From the NCBI RefSeq assembly GCF_002270415.1, contig NZ_NNRI01000007.1:124001-188000 (forward strand): a stretch of 64,000 bases of DNA, read 5' to 3'. This DNA is from Mesorhizobium sophorae (GTDB lineage: Bacteria > Pseudomonadota > Alphaproteobacteria > Rhizobiales > Rhizobiaceae). The translations under genes were made by a program, and so were the position numbers. This document shows, piece after piece, positions 17,387 to 26,888 of the stretch (position 1 is its first letter; every line of letters starts with the position of its first letter). Below the pieces are notes generated by a model that saw only the letters and a program-made list of their open reading frames with translations, ran no database searches and was not told where the DNA came from.

Positions 17387-18382
17387 ATGAGCTTTTTGAA
17401 GAAATTGATGGTAACGGCGGCGTTCTCGGCCGCCATGTTCGTGAATGCAGCCTACGCTGAAAACGTCAAGATCGCGCTGGTGGTGAAGTCGCTCGGCAAC
17501 GGCTTCTTCGATGCCGCCAACAAGGGCGCCGAAGAGGCGGCCAGAGAACTCGGCGGCGTCGACATCATCTACACCGGCCCGACCAAGGCGACCGCCGAGG
17601 CCCAGATCGAAGTGGTCAATTCGCTGATCGCCCAGAAGGTCAACGCCATCGCCATTTCGGCCAATGACGCCGACGCGCTGGTGCCGGTCCTGAAGAAGGC
17701 CATGGAGCGCGGCATCACCGTCATCTCCTGGGATTCGGGCGTCGCCAAGGAAGGCCGCCAGCTTCACCTCAACCCGTCCGACACCGGACTGATCGGCGAG
17801 ACCATCATCAAGCTTGCCGCCGACTATCTGCCGGAAGGCGGCGACGTCGCCATCCTGTCGGCGTCGTCCACCGCGACCAACCAGAACGCCTGGATCGACG
17901 CGGCCAAGAAAATCCTGCCGGAGAAGTTCCCCAAGATCAAACTCGTGGCCACCGTCTATGGTGATGACGATTCGGCCAAGAGCACGGACGAAGCCAAGGG
18001 CCTCCTGAAGTCCTACCCGAACCTCAAGGCGATCATCGCACCGACCACCGTCGGCGTTGTTGCCGCCGCCCAGGTGGTCACCGACGAGAACCTGATCGGC
18101 AAGGTCAATGTCACCGGTCTCGCGCTGCCGTCCGAGTTCAAGAAGTTCATCGACAACGGCGCCTCGCAGGCGGTTGCGCTGTGGAACCCGATCGACCTCG
18201 GCTATTCGGCCGTCTACCTCGCCCATGATCTGGCGGTGAAAAAGGAAGAGGCCAAGCCTGGCGCCACGCTCTCGATCGGCCGCGTCGGCAAGGTCACGCT
18301 CGACGACACCAACTCGGCTGCGATGGCTCCGCCCTTCCAGTTCGACAAGAGCAACATCGAGAAGTTCTCCAAGATCTATTGA
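17387..18382 (+). CDS. rhaS: Rhamnose ABC transporter substrate-binding protein
   Basis: A 331-residue type I (LacI-like) periplasmic sugar-binding protein with a signal peptide ending in AYA. Sequence KSLGNGFFDAANKGAEEAA and NAIAISANDADALVPVLKKA are typical of the CUT2 sugar-binding group (PF13407). RBS GGGAGGA precedes ATG 17387. It is followed at 18397 by a GC-rich hairpin that may hold down expression of the downstream ABC genes relative to the binding protein. Confidence 0.92.
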   Translation: MSFLKKLMVTAAFSAAMFVNAAYAENVKIALVVKSLGNGFFDAANKGAEEAARELGGVDIIYTGPTKATAEAQIEVVNSLIAQKVNAIAISANDADALVPVLKKAMERGITVISWDSGVAKEGRQLHLNPSDTGLIGETIIKLAADYLPEGGDVAILSASSTATNQNAWIDAAKKILPEKFPKIKLVATVYGDDDSAKSTDEAKGLLKSYPNLKAIIAPTTVGVVAAAQVVTDENLIGKVNVTGLALPSEFKKFIDNGASQAVALWNPIDLGYSAVYLAHDLAVKKEEAKPGATLSIGRVGKVTLDDTNSAAMAPPFQFDKSNIEKFSKIY

Positions 18383-18396
18383 TCTTGGACGCTTGC

Positions 18397-18556
18397 ACCC
18401 TCCCCCTTGTGGGGAGGGTCGGCGAGCCGGCCTTGCGCAGCAAAATCGGCGAGACGGGGTGGGGGTGGCGACATCTCCACACACCAGGACCTTGATATGC
18501 TAGACAACACCCACCCCGCTCAAATTGTTCGCGACCTTCCCCACAAGGGGGTGGGT
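18397..18556. repeat. Inverted pair of palindromic rhizobial repeats overlapping the rhaT start
   Basis: Left copy: ACCCTCCCC (18397-18405), loop CTTGT, GGGGAGGGT (18411-18419), then GGCGAGC and a G-rich tail. Right copy, in reverse orientation: ACCTTCCCC (18534-18542), loop ACAAG, GGGGTGGGT (18548-18556), preceded by ACCCACCCCGCTCAAATTGT. Such elements are widespread between rhizobial genes. Here the right half lies inside the rhaT reading frame. The left hairpin follows the rhaS stop by 14 bases. Confidence 0.65.
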
Positions 18557-20053
18557 CACGCAACCCCTCGCCTGACGCTGTCCGGCGTCTCCAAGAGCTT
18601 TCCCGGCGTGCGCGCATTGCACGATGTCAGCCTGTCGCTATATCCGGGCCAGGTGACGGCGCTGATCGGCGAAAACGGCGCCGGCAAGTCGACGCTGGTC
18701 AAGATCATGACCGGTATCTATCAGCCCGATACGGGAACCGTCAGCATTGACGGCCAGGCCGTAACTCTGCCCAGCGCGCACGCCGCCTTCGGCTATGGCG
18801 TCACCGCCATCCATCAGGAAACCGTGCTGTTCGACGACCTGACAGTGGCTGAAAACATCTTTCTCGGCCACGCGCCGCGCACGCGCTTGGGCACTATCGA
18901 CTGGCGCACGATGCGCAAAAATGCGCGCGAAGTGCTCGATGCAATGCACGCCGGCCATATCGACGCCGACACAAGGCTGAAGGACCTCGGCATCGCCAAC
19001 AAGCATCTTGTCGCCGTCGCCCGCGCGATGTCGATCGACGCCCAGATCGTCATCATGGACGAGCCGACGGCCGCGCTTTCGATGAAGGAGATCGAGGAGC
19101 TTTTCCTCCTCATCGAGTTCCTCAAGAGCGAAGGCAAGGCGATCCTGTTCATCAGCCACAAGTTCGACGAGATCTACCGCATCGCCGACCGCTACACGGT
19201 GTTTCGCGATGGCGAGATGGTCGGCGAAGGGTTGATCAAGGATGCGGGGCAGAGCCAGATCGTGCGCATGATGGTCGGTCGCTCCGTCGACCACATCTTT
19301 CCGCAGCGCAAGGCCGAGATTGGCGCGCCGGTGCTTTCCGTTTCCGGCTTGTCGCACCCGACCGAATTCAACGACATCGGCTTCGAATTGCACAGGGGCG
19401 AGATCCTCGGCTTCTATGGCCTTGTCGGCGCCGGGCGCAGCGAGGTGATGCAGGCGATCTCCGGCATCACCCGCACCACAGGCGGCACGATCACCCTGGA
19501 AGGCAAGACGATCGCGCCGAAATCGGCGGCGGATTCGATCGATGCCGGCATCGTCTACGTGCCGGAGGAGCGCGGCAAGCAAGGCGTGGTGATCGGCCTG
19601 CCGATCTTCCAGAACGTCTCGTTGCCCTCGCTCAAGCGCACCTCCAAATCCGGCCTGCTGCGGCTGTCGGAGGAGTTCGCGCTCGCCCGCTCCTACACCG
19701 AGCGGCTCGACCTGCGCGCCTCCTCGCTCAGCCAGGATGTCGGCACTTTGTCGGGCGGCAACCAGCAGAAGATCGTCATCGCCAAATGGCTGGCGACAGC
19801 GCCCAAGGTGATCATCCTCGACGAGCCGACCAAGGGCATCGACATCGGCTCCAAGGCCGCCGTGCATGGCTTCATGGCCGAGCTGGTGGCGCAAGGCCTG
19901 TCAGTGATCATGGTGTCGTCCGAATTGCCCGAAATCCTCGGCATGTCCGACCGCGTCGTCGTCATGCGCGAGGGCCTCGTCGCGGCCGTCTACGACAACA
20001 AGGAACTGGACGCCGAAACGCTGGTCCGGACGGCAGCGGGGATCGCGACATGA
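18497..20053 (+). CDS. rhaT: Rhamnose ABC transporter ATP-binding protein
   Basis: A 518-residue sugar importer ATPase (CUT2 type) with two nucleotide-binding halves. Half one has GENGAGKST and VIIMDEPTAALS; half two has the degenerate [22 protein letters not shown] and VIILDEPTKGIDIG. ATG 18497 has AGGA eight bases upstream; residues 3-22 (PAQIVRDLPHKGVG) are encoded by a palindromic repeat, and homology proper begins at RLTLSGVSKSF. GTG 18551 is an alternative start but would have its purine tract directly abutting it. Overlaps rhaP by ATGA. Confidence 0.92.
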   Translation: MLDNTHPAQIVRDLPHKGVGHATPRLTLSGVSKSFPGVRALHDVSLSLYPGQVTALIGENGAGKSTLVKIMTGIYQPDTGTVSIDGQAVTLPSAHAAFGYGVTAIHQETVLFDDLTVAENIFLGHAPRTRLGTIDWRTMRKNAREVLDAMHAGHIDADTRLKDLGIANKHLVAVARAMSIDAQIVIMDEPTAALSMKEIEELFLLIEFLKSEGKAILFISHKFDEIYRIADRYTVFRDGEMVGEGLIKDAGQSQIVRMMVGRSVDHIFPQRKAEIGAPVLSVSGLSHPTEFNDIGFELHRGEILGFYGLVGAGRSEVMQAISGITRTTGGTITLEGKTIAPKSAADSIDAGIVYVPEERGKQGVVIGLPIFQNVSLPSLKRTSKSGLLRLSEEFALARSYTERLDLRASSLSQDVGTLSGGNQQKIVIAKWLATAPKVIILDEPTKGIDIGSKAAVHGFMAELVAQGLSVIMVSSELPEILGMSDRVVVMREGLVAAVYDNKELDAETLVRTAAGIAT

Positions 20054-21030
20054 AAGCCTTTCTCAAATACCGCGAAATCTGGCTGCTTGCGGCGACCGTT
20101 GTGCTTATCGGACTGATCTCGACGCGCTTCCCGGCCTTCGCCGACCCCGGCAATCTGCGCCAGGTGTTCAACGACACCTCCATCCTGATGATCCTGGCGC
20201 TTGGCCAGATGGTGGTGATCCTGACCCGGTCGATCGACCTGTCGATGGCGTCCAACCTCTGCTTCACCGGCATGGTGGTGGCGATGCTGAATGCCGCGCA
20301 CCCGGCAATCCCGATCCCGCTGCTGATCGTCATTGCACTGGTCGTCGGTCTGGTGCTCGGCGCCATCAACGGCCTGCTGGTCTGGCGGCTGAACATACCC
20401 TCGATCGTGGTGACATTGGGCACGCTGACCATCTATCGCGGCGCCACTTTCGTCCTGTCCGGCGGCGCCTGGGTCAATGCCGACAAGATGAGCCCCGACT
20501 TCATCGGCTTTCAACGCGCGGCCTTCCTCGGAATTCCCGTGCTGTCGTGGATCGCCATCCTGGTGATCGCGCTGTTCTTCGTCCTAATGACGCGCACAGC
20601 ACTCGGCCGCTCGATCTACGCCATCGGCGTCAACCCGACGGCATCGGTCTATGCCGGCATCGATGTTGGCCGGACGAAATTCATCGTCTTCTGCATCTCC
20701 GGCATGATCGGCGGCCTTTCCGGCTACCTCTGGATATCACGCTACGTGATCGCCTCGGTCGAAGTCGCCAATGGCTATGAGCTCAACATCATAGCCGCCT
20801 GCGTCATCGGCGGCATTTCGATCGCCGGCGGCATCGGCTCGGTCGGCGGCGCGGTGCTCGGCGCGTTGTTTCTCGGCATCATCTCCAACGCGCTGCCGGT
20901 CATCAACATCTCGCCCTTCTGGCAGATGGCGATTTCGGGCAGTGCCATCATCCTTGCCGTCGTGCTCAACGCGCGCAGCGAACGCCAGCAGGGCCGCATC
21001 ATCCTCAGAAAAGTGGAGGCGGTGACATGA
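20050..21030 (+). CDS. rhaP: Rhamnose ABC transporter permease
   Basis: A 326-residue permease of the RbsC/AraH family (PF02653), with about eight to ten hydrophobic segments and the motif ALGQMVVILTRSIDLSMAS, characteristic of CUT2 permeases. ATG 20050 overlaps the rhaT stop (ATGA), so translation is coupled. Pairs with RhaQ. Confidence 0.92.
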   Translation: MKAFLKYREIWLLAATVVLIGLISTRFPAFADPGNLRQVFNDTSILMILALGQMVVILTRSIDLSMASNLCFTGMVVAMLNAAHPAIPIPLLIVIALVVGLVLGAINGLLVWRLNIPSIVVTLGTLTIYRGATFVLSGGAWVNADKMSPDFIGFQRAAFLGIPVLSWIAILVIALFFVLMTRTALGRSIYAIGVNPTASVYAGIDVGRTKFIVFCISGMIGGLSGYLWISRYVIASVEVANGYELNIIAACVIGGISIAGGIGSVGGAVLGALFLGIISNALPVINISPFWQMAISGSAIILAVVLNARSERQQGRIILRKVEAVT

Positions 21031-22022
21031 CCGAAATCCCTGCCCCGCGCCACATTCCCGACCGGCTCGACAAGCCGCTGAGTTCGGCGATCTTCTCCTG
21101 GGAAGCGCTGCTGGTCGTGGTGGCCGTCGCCATCTTCGCCATCAACAGCTTCTCCTCGCCTTATTTCCTCGATCCTTATTCGCTGTCGGATCTCACCTTC
21201 AACTTCACCGAGAAGGGTCTGATCGCCTTCGCCATGGCGCTGCTGATCATTTCCGGCGAGATTGATCTCTCGGTCGCCGCCATCATCGCGCTGGCGTCGA
21301 CCATGATGGGCATGGCGGTACAGGCCGGCGCCGGCACGCCAGTGCTGGTGCTGATCGGCATCGTCGTCGGGCTCGGCTGCGGCGCCTTCAACGGCCTGCT
21401 GGTCACAAGGCTGGGATTGCCGTCGATCGTCGTCACCATCGGCACGATGAGCCTGTTTCGCGGTATCGCCTTCATCATCCTCGGCGACCAGGCCTACAAG
21501 GGTTACCCTGAAAGCTTTACCTTCTTCGGTCAGGGCTATGTGTGGTGGGTGGTGTCGTTCGAGCTGGTGCTCTTCCTCATCGCGGCTATCGTCTACTGGC
21601 TCGTGCTGCACCGGACGAGCTTCGGCCGCCGCGTCTTTGCCATCGGCAACAATCCGGTCGCGGCCCAGTTTTCCGGCGTGCGCGTCAGCCGCATCAAGTT
21701 CATCCTGTTTTGCCTGACCGGGCTGATGTCTGGCATCGCCTCGGTGCTGATCACCTCGCGGCTCGGCTCGACGCGGCCGTCGATCGCTCAGGGCTATGAG
21801 CTCGAAGTCATCACCATGGTGGTGCTTGGCGGGGTCAGCATCCTGGGCGGCGCCGGCAGCATTTTGGGCGTCGTGCTTGCCGCCTTCATCATGGGACTGG
21901 TGACCTTCGGGCTTGGCCTGCTCAACGTGCCCGGCATCGTCATGTCGATCTTCATCGGCCTGCTGTTGATTATCGTCATCGCGCTGCCGATCGTCTGGCG
22001 GCGGCTGCACGGAGGACGATGA
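21027..22022 (+). CDS. rhaQ: Rhamnose ABC transporter permease
   Basis: A 331-residue second RbsC-family permease, with [20 protein letters not shown] in the position equivalent to the signature of RhaP. ATGA overlaps at both ends tie it to rhaP and rhaU. The two different permeases are expected to form a heterodimer, as in the R. leguminosarum rhamnose system. Confidence 0.92.
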   Translation: MTEIPAPRHIPDRLDKPLSSAIFSWEALLVVVAVAIFAINSFSSPYFLDPYSLSDLTFNFTEKGLIAFAMALLIISGEIDLSVAAIIALASTMMGMAVQAGAGTPVLVLIGIVVGLGCGAFNGLLVTRLGLPSIVVTIGTMSLFRGIAFIILGDQAYKGYPESFTFFGQGYVWWVVSFELVLFLIAAIVYWLVLHRTSFGRRVFAIGNNPVAAQFSGVRVSRIKFILFCLTGLMSGIASVLITSRLGSTRPSIAQGYELEVITMVVLGGVSILGGAGSILGVVLAAFIMGLVTFGLGLLNVPGIVMSIFIGLLLIIVIALPIVWRRLHGGR

Positions 22023-22339
22023 TGGCTGAGAAATACGCGTTCAAGATGAAGCTCAAGCCGGGCATGAAGGCCGAATACAAGAAGCGTCACGACGATATCT
22101 GGCCGTCGCTGGTCGCTCTCCTGAAGCAGGCGGGCGTTTCCGATTACTCGATCCACGTCGACGAAGAGACCAACATCCTGTTTGGCGTGCTGTGGCGGCG
22201 AGACGGCCATGGCATGGGCGATCTGCCGAGGCATCCGGTGATGCAGCGCTGGTGGGCTCACATGGCCGACATCATGGAGACCAAGCCGGACAACGAGCCG
22301 GTGGCCGTGCCGCTGGAAACCGTGTTCCACATGGCATGA
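22019..22339 (+). CDS. rhaU: L-rhamnose mutarotase
   Basis: A 106-residue RhaM/RhaU protein (PF05336) that interconverts the alpha and beta anomers of L-rhamnose. Conserved features are [20 protein letters not shown] with the catalytic His, [14 protein letters not shown], and [15 protein letters not shown]. The start ATG 22019 lies within ATGATG behind GGAGGACG and overlaps the rhaQ stop. It also overlaps rhaK by ATGA. Confidence 0.95.
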   Translation: MMAEKYAFKMKLKPGMKAEYKKRHDDIWPSLVALLKQAGVSDYSIHVDEETNILFGVLWRRDGHGMGDLPRHPVMQRWWAHMADIMETKPDNEPVAVPLETVFHMA

Positions 22340-23712
22340 GCGCGATGCGCCACATCGCCGTCATCGACATCGGCAAGACCAATGCCAAGGTGGCGCTGGT
22401 CGATCTCGCGACGTTGAGTGAGGTCGCGCTGCGCCGCATGGCCAATGCGCCGGTGCGGCAGGGGCCCTATCCTCATCACGATGTCGAGGCGTTGTGGACG
22501 TTCATCCTCGACAGCCTCGCCGACATCAACCGCGAACAGCGCATCGACGCCATTTCGATCACTACGCATGGCGCGACGGGCACGCTGGTCGACGCCGTGG
22601 GCGAACTGGTGCTGCCGGTGCTCGACTATGAATTCGACGGCCCTGACAGGCTGGCAGCGGACTATGATGCGATCCGCCCATCCTTCGCCGAGACCGGCAC
22701 GCCGCGGCTGCCGCTCGGCCTCAATCTCGGCGCGCAATTCTTCTGGCAGCAGAAAAGCTTCCCGGCGGCGTTCGCCAAGGCCGCCGTGATGCTGACGTAT
22801 CCGCAGTACTGGGCCTTGCGCCTGACTGGCGTCGCCGCCAACGAGGTGACCTCGCTCGGCTGCCACACCGATCTTTGGAACCCGTGGACAGCCGACTTTT
22901 CATCGCTGGTCGACCGCCTAGGTTGGCGCGAGCTGATTGCGCCGGTGCGGCCAGCCAAAGACCGCCTCGGCCCGATCCTGCCTGCGCTCGCCGCGCGGAC
23001 CGGGCTCGCTCCGCGGACGCCGGTGTTCTGCGGCCTGCACGATTCCAACGCCTCGCTGCTGCCGCATCTCCTGTGCGACGCGCCCCCCTTCTCCGTGGTC
23101 TCGACCGGCACCTGGGTGGTGTCGATGGCGGTCGGCGGCAAACAGATCGTGCTGGACGCGGCCCGCGATACGCTGGTCAATGTCAGCGCATTGGGCGATC
23201 CCGTCCCTTCGGCGCGCTTCATGGGCGGCCGCGAGTTTTCCCTGCTGACGGAAGGCCAGCCGGACAACTGGACCGAAGCTGACGTCGGCGCCGCGCTGGC
23301 GCAAAAGACGTTGCTGCTGCCCTCGACCCAGCAAGGGTCGGGGCCGTTCCCGCACCATGCCGCGACATGGCTCAACACCGAAGGCATGAGCAATGGGCAG
23401 CGCTTTGCCGCCATCTCGTTCTATCTGGCGCTGATGACGGCGGCCTGCCTCGACCTGATTGGCGCCGACGGACCGACCACGGTCGAGGGGCCCTTTGCCC
23501 GCAACGGGCTCTTCGTCGGCATGCTGGCGGCCAGCACGGCGCGCGCCGTTGTCGCGTCAGAGGCCGCCACCGGCACCAGCATCGGCGCCGCGTTGCTGGC
23601 AACGGACCGGGTAACGGCCCACGGTAAAGGCGAGAGAATGGGGCCGCCGACCGATCCGGCCTGGGCTGATTATGTCAGTGCATGGCGGGCAGCGGTCGAA
23701 GCGCAATGCTGA
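22336..23712 (+). CDS. rhaK: L-rhamnulose kinase (FGGY family)
   Basis: A 458-residue carbohydrate kinase. [16 protein letters not shown] is the phosphate-1 loop of the actin-like fold, [14 protein letters not shown] carries the catalytic aspartate, and STGTWVVSM the adenosine-side glycines. It phosphorylates L-rhamnulose; in R. leguminosarum RhaK is also required for activity of the rhamnose transporter, which its place in the transport operon supports. Start ATG 22336 overlaps rhaU. Its stop directly abuts the stop of the convergent racemase gene. Confidence 0.92.
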   Translation: MSAMRHIAVIDIGKTNAKVALVDLATLSEVALRRMANAPVRQGPYPHHDVEALWTFILDSLADINREQRIDAISITTHGATGTLVDAVGELVLPVLDYEFDGPDRLAADYDAIRPSFAETGTPRLPLGLNLGAQFFWQQKSFPAAFAKAAVMLTYPQYWALRLTGVAANEVTSLGCHTDLWNPWTADFSSLVDRLGWRELIAPVRPAKDRLGPILPALAARTGLAPRTPVFCGLHDSNASLLPHLLCDAPPFSVVSTGTWVVSMAVGGKQIVLDAARDTLVNVSALGDPVPSARFMGGREFSLLTEGQPDNWTEADVGAALAQKTLLLPSTQQGSGPFPHHAATWLNTEGMSNGQRFAAISFYLALMTAACLDLIGADGPTTVEGPFARNGLFVGMLAASTARAVVASEAATGTSIGAALLATDRVTAHGKGERMGPPTDPAWADYVSAWRAAVEAQC

Positions 23713-25539
23713 TCACAATATCCGCTTGCCGAAGGCCGACATCACGAGGTTGACCGTATCGGTGCCGATCCGCGGCTCCAGATCCACGGTCAGGCCCGAA
23801 ACATCCATCGACAACAGCCCGCCGGAGAGCGCGATCGCCTCCATCGCCTGATGGGTTTCCCGTAAGGTGAGGCCACCGGAACCTGCCGCCCAGCCAGCGA
23901 ATTCGGTGACATCAGGCGAATAGCTGACATGAAAACCCTGCGTGCCCGAGGTGGCGATGCGGATCGCTTCGTGCATCAGGTCGCGCATGCCCATGGCGTC
24001 GATGTCGGTCATGGTGAAGGCCGAGACGCGCGAATCCTTGAGCACCCGCGCTTCCGCCGGATCGGCGTGGCGCAGGCCGATGATGACGACATTTTCCGGC
24101 GACAGCTGCGGCTGCAGCGCGCCCGCCTTGTGGTCGAGGCCGAGCGCGCGGGCCAGCACCGAGCGTTCCGGCAGATCGACGCCGTCCTCGTCCTCGGGCA
24201 TCAGGGCGGCGATGGAATCGATCCAGATCAGGCCGAAGGAGTGCGTCGCGCGCGCCGTTGCGGTCAGCGCCTTGTGCGCGATGCGACGGTCGGCACCGGC
24301 GGCCAGCCGTATCAGCCCCGATGGCGGCCGCTCGATATCGGCCAGTTCGACGACATCGAAATTCATCGCTTCGAGCCGCGCGCCGGTTCCTTCCCGAGCC
24401 AGGATACCGGCGGCGCCCTGTTCCGCCAGTATCGACACCATCTTGCGGCCGGAAAAGTCCTCGACATCGTGCATCGGGGCCTTTTCGACATATTCCGAGG
24501 TCATCGCCAGCAGCATGGCGCCATAGCTCATGCGGAAGGCGACGCGGTCGCCGACGGCCGGCGGCGGGTCGGCGTCGGCCACATCCAGCAGCAGATGGTC
24601 GCTGGAGGCGCCGAGTACCCGTACCCCCTTGGCGATCGGCGTCAGTCCCTCGACCAGCACGTCCTCGCGGCCGATATTGGCGATGGCGCGCAGCCTGTCG
24701 CCCTCGTCGGGGAAGACCGGCTGGTTGCCGAAGGCGTCGTAGCCGGATTGCCCGATCGGCCGTGACGGCTTGAGCTTGACCTCGATGAGGTCGCTGGTCA
24801 GGCGGCAGGCGTCGGGTTCGAGTTCAGCCCACGGCACATCGCGGAAGGTTTCGACGCCGCCTTGCAGGATCGCCTCGCCGACGCGCAGGTTGTTGATGCC
24901 GGCGGGCAGTTTGCCTTCGAGCAGCAGCGGCAGCGATGACGAGGCGCCGCCGGAAATCCAGTCGAGGCTTTTGCCGGACAGGCGCTCGGTCTTGTAGGCG
25001 TGGGCGACGAGCTGGCCGAGATTTTCCTGCGTCGGCATGATGGCGCCGAAACAGCCGAGATTGGTGCCGATGCCGGCGATGCGCACGCCCTTGAACTGCA
25101 ATATCTGCTCGACCGTTGGGATCAGATCGCTTGGCCAGATGCCTTCGCGGAGATCGCCGAGGTCGATCATCAGCATTATGTCGTGGACGCGGCCCATGCG
25201 CTCGGCGATGCGTGAAATCTCGCGGATGATCGTCAGTTCCGACTGCAGGCTGATGTCGACTGTGCGCACCACCTCCTCGACACGCGCCATCGGTGGACTG
25301 CGCAGCAGCATGATCGGCGCGTTGATGCCGCTGTCACGCAGCCGGCGGATGTTCTCGAAGCGCGATTCGGCGATGCCGGCGACACCACCGCGCAGCATGG
25401 CGCGCGCCACTTGCGGCATGCCGCAGGTGCCCTTGGTGACGCCGAACACCTTGATGCCCGACAGCGCGCAGCGCTCGACGATCGTGCGCGCATTGCGCTC
25501 GATGCGGCCAAGGTCGATGGCGACTTGCGGTCCCGACAT
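23713..25539 (-). CDS. PLP amino-acid racemase fused to a catalytically dead arginase-like domain
   Basis: A 608-residue two-domain protein. Residues 1-~385 are a fold-type III alanine-racemase/ornithine-racemase-like domain: Lys36 in FGVTKGTCG is the PLP lysine, and LRVGEAIL (218-225) is typical of the ornithine-racemase group. Residues ~400-608 match arginase/ureohydrolase over their length (IIGLRHADPAEARVLKD; TMTDIDAMGMRDLMHEAI; GGLTLRETHQAMEAIA), but the metal sites are changed: GGDHS is GADRR (415-419), DAHxD is DSIAA (441-445), and SxDxDxxDP is SYSPDVTEF (539-547). The second domain therefore cannot bind the dinuclear Mn centre and may sense or scaffold. ATG 25539 lies 2 bp after the dadA-like gene, implying one operon. 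Substrate is inferred to be ornithine or arginine-like. Confidence 0.85.
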   Translation of the reverse strand: MSGPQVAIDLGRIERNARTIVERCALSGIKVFGVTKGTCGMPQVARAMLRGGVAGIAESRFENIRRLRDSGINAPIMLLRSPPMARVEEVVRTVDISLQSELTIIREISRIAERMGRVHDIMLMIDLGDLREGIWPSDLIPTVEQILQFKGVRIAGIGTNLGCFGAIMPTQENLGQLVAHAYKTERLSGKSLDWISGGASSSLPLLLEGKLPAGINNLRVGEAILQGGVETFRDVPWAELEPDACRLTSDLIEVKLKPSRPIGQSGYDAFGNQPVFPDEGDRLRAIANIGREDVLVEGLTPIAKGVRVLGASSDHLLLDVADADPPPAVGDRVAFRMSYGAMLLAMTSEYVEKAPMHDVEDFSGRKMVSILAEQGAAGILAREGTGARLEAMNFDVVELADIERPPSGLIRLAAGADRRIAHKALTATARATHSFGLIWIDSIAALMPEDEDGVDLPERSVLARALGLDHKAGALQPQLSPENVVIIGLRHADPAEARVLKDSRVSAFTMTDIDAMGMRDLMHEAIRIATSGTQGFHVSYSPDVTEFAGWAAGSGGLTLRETHQAMEAIALSGGLLSMDVSGLTVDLEPRIGTDTVNLVMSAFGKRIL

Positions 25540-25541
25540 TC

Positions 25542-26792
25542 CTAGCCTCCGTAGACCAGTCCCTGCGGGTCGATCTCCGGCTTGCGGCCGGCGACCAGAT
25601 CGGCAAGGAATTTCCCCGAGCCGCAAGCCATGGTCCAGCCGACATGGCCGTGGCCGGTGTCGAGATAGAGGTTCTTGTAGCGCGCCTGGCCTATGACCGG
25701 CACGGAGTTGGGCATCATCGGCCGCAGACCCGCCCAGAGTTCGGCCTTCTTCTCGTCGAAGGCGCCCGGGAAGAGATCCTTGCCCGTTCTGAACATGGCT
25801 GCGAAGTCGCTTGGCTTGTGGGTGCGGTCGAAGCCGGTGAATTCCGCGGTCGAAGCGAGCCGCAGCCGGTTGCCCAGCCTGGAATAGGCGATCAGCTGGT
25901 CCTCGTCGGCGCCGCCCATGGTCGGACCCTTGCTCTCGTCCTCCAGGGGAATTGTCGCCGTATAGCCCTTCACGGGATAGACAGGCAGGTCGATGCCGTA
26001 ACGGCGGCCGAGCAGGCCGCTCTCCGGTCCCATCGAGATGACCACGGCATCGCCGGCAATCGGACCGGCAGAGGTCATCACCGCACGCACCCGGTCGCCC
26101 TCGATGCCGAGGCCTTCGACCGTCGTGCCGCAGAGAAATCTCACACCGAGCTTTTCGGCAGCATGAGCCGCCAGCTTTTCCACGAACTGCCGCGAATCGC
26201 CGGTCTGGTCGATCGGCGAATAGACGCCGCCGGCGATCTTTTCCTTCACGCCGGCAAGACCTGGTTCAAGCTCGATCAGCCGGTCGCGGCCGACGATCTC
26301 GATCGGCAGCCCATGCTCGGCCAGATAGCGGTAATTGTCGGTGCCGGTGTCGAGGCTGTGCTGCGAGCGAAAGAAATAGAGGATGCCCTTCTTGCGCTCG
26401 TCATAGCCGATCCCGGTATCGGCGGAGATGGCGTTGATGCAGTCGCGGGAATAGAGCGCGAGGCGCAGCTTGACCCGGCTGTTGGCGCGCAAGCGCTCTT
26501 TCGTGCACTGGCGCAGGAAGCGCAGGCTCCAGGCGAGGAAATAGGGATCGAAGCGCAGCCGCACCTTGATGCCGAGATCATGGTTATAGAGCGCTCGCAG
26601 GAATGTCTTCAGCGCCGCCGGCGATGCCCAGGCGGTGGCGTCGCCCGGCGATACCAGGCCGGCATTCGACTGGCTGGTGCCGCGCGCCGGTGCCGGATGG
26701 CGCTCGATCACGGTGACCTCGTGGCCGTCGCCGGCCAGATAGTAGGCGGCCGCCGTGCCGACGACGCCGGCTCCAAGCACCGTTATTTTCAT
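25542..26792 (-). CDS. D-amino-acid dehydrogenase, FAD-dependent (DadA-like)
   Basis: A 416-residue DAO-family flavoprotein of the DadA small-subunit type: VLGAGVVGTAAAYYLAGDGH is the FAD loop, SQSNAGLVSPGDATAWASP matches DadA, and PVIGQARYKNLYLDTGHGHVGWTMACGSG is the conserved C-terminal FAD region. DadA-type enzymes deaminate D-amino acids to 2-oxo acids and pass electrons to the respiratory chain. Start ATG 26792 has GGGGGA upstream. The racemase gene follows at once, so the pair would convert an L-amino acid to its D form and oxidise it. Confidence 0.9.
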   Translation of the reverse strand: MKITVLGAGVVGTAAAYYLAGDGHEVTVIERHPAPARGTSQSNAGLVSPGDATAWASPAALKTFLRALYNHDLGIKVRLRFDPYFLAWSLRFLRQCTKERLRANSRVKLRLALYSRDCINAISADTGIGYDERKKGILYFFRSQHSLDTGTDNYRYLAEHGLPIEIVGRDRLIELEPGLAGVKEKIAGGVYSPIDQTGDSRQFVEKLAAHAAEKLGVRFLCGTTVEGLGIEGDRVRAVMTSAGPIAGDAVVISMGPESGLLGRRYGIDLPVYPVKGYTATIPLEDESKGPTMGGADEDQLIAYSRLGNRLRLASTAEFTGFDRTHKPSDFAAMFRTGKDLFPGAFDEKKAELWAGLRPMMPNSVPVIGQARYKNLYLDTGHGHVGWTMACGSGKFLADLVAGRKPEIDPQGLVYGG

Positions 26793-26888
26793 GCCATCCC
26801 CCAAAGCTCTTCGCGGCGCAGCGCCCTGCCGCGAATGCCTTCAATAGCGCTTCGCTGGCCGCCTTGCGAGCCCTGGGGAGGACCCGGC

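Noticed and set aside
20775..22010. 411-codon open frame on the minus strand over rhaP and rhaQ
   Set aside because: Antisense to two permeases; its Asp/His/Gln-rich sequence is the mirror of their hydrophobic codons.
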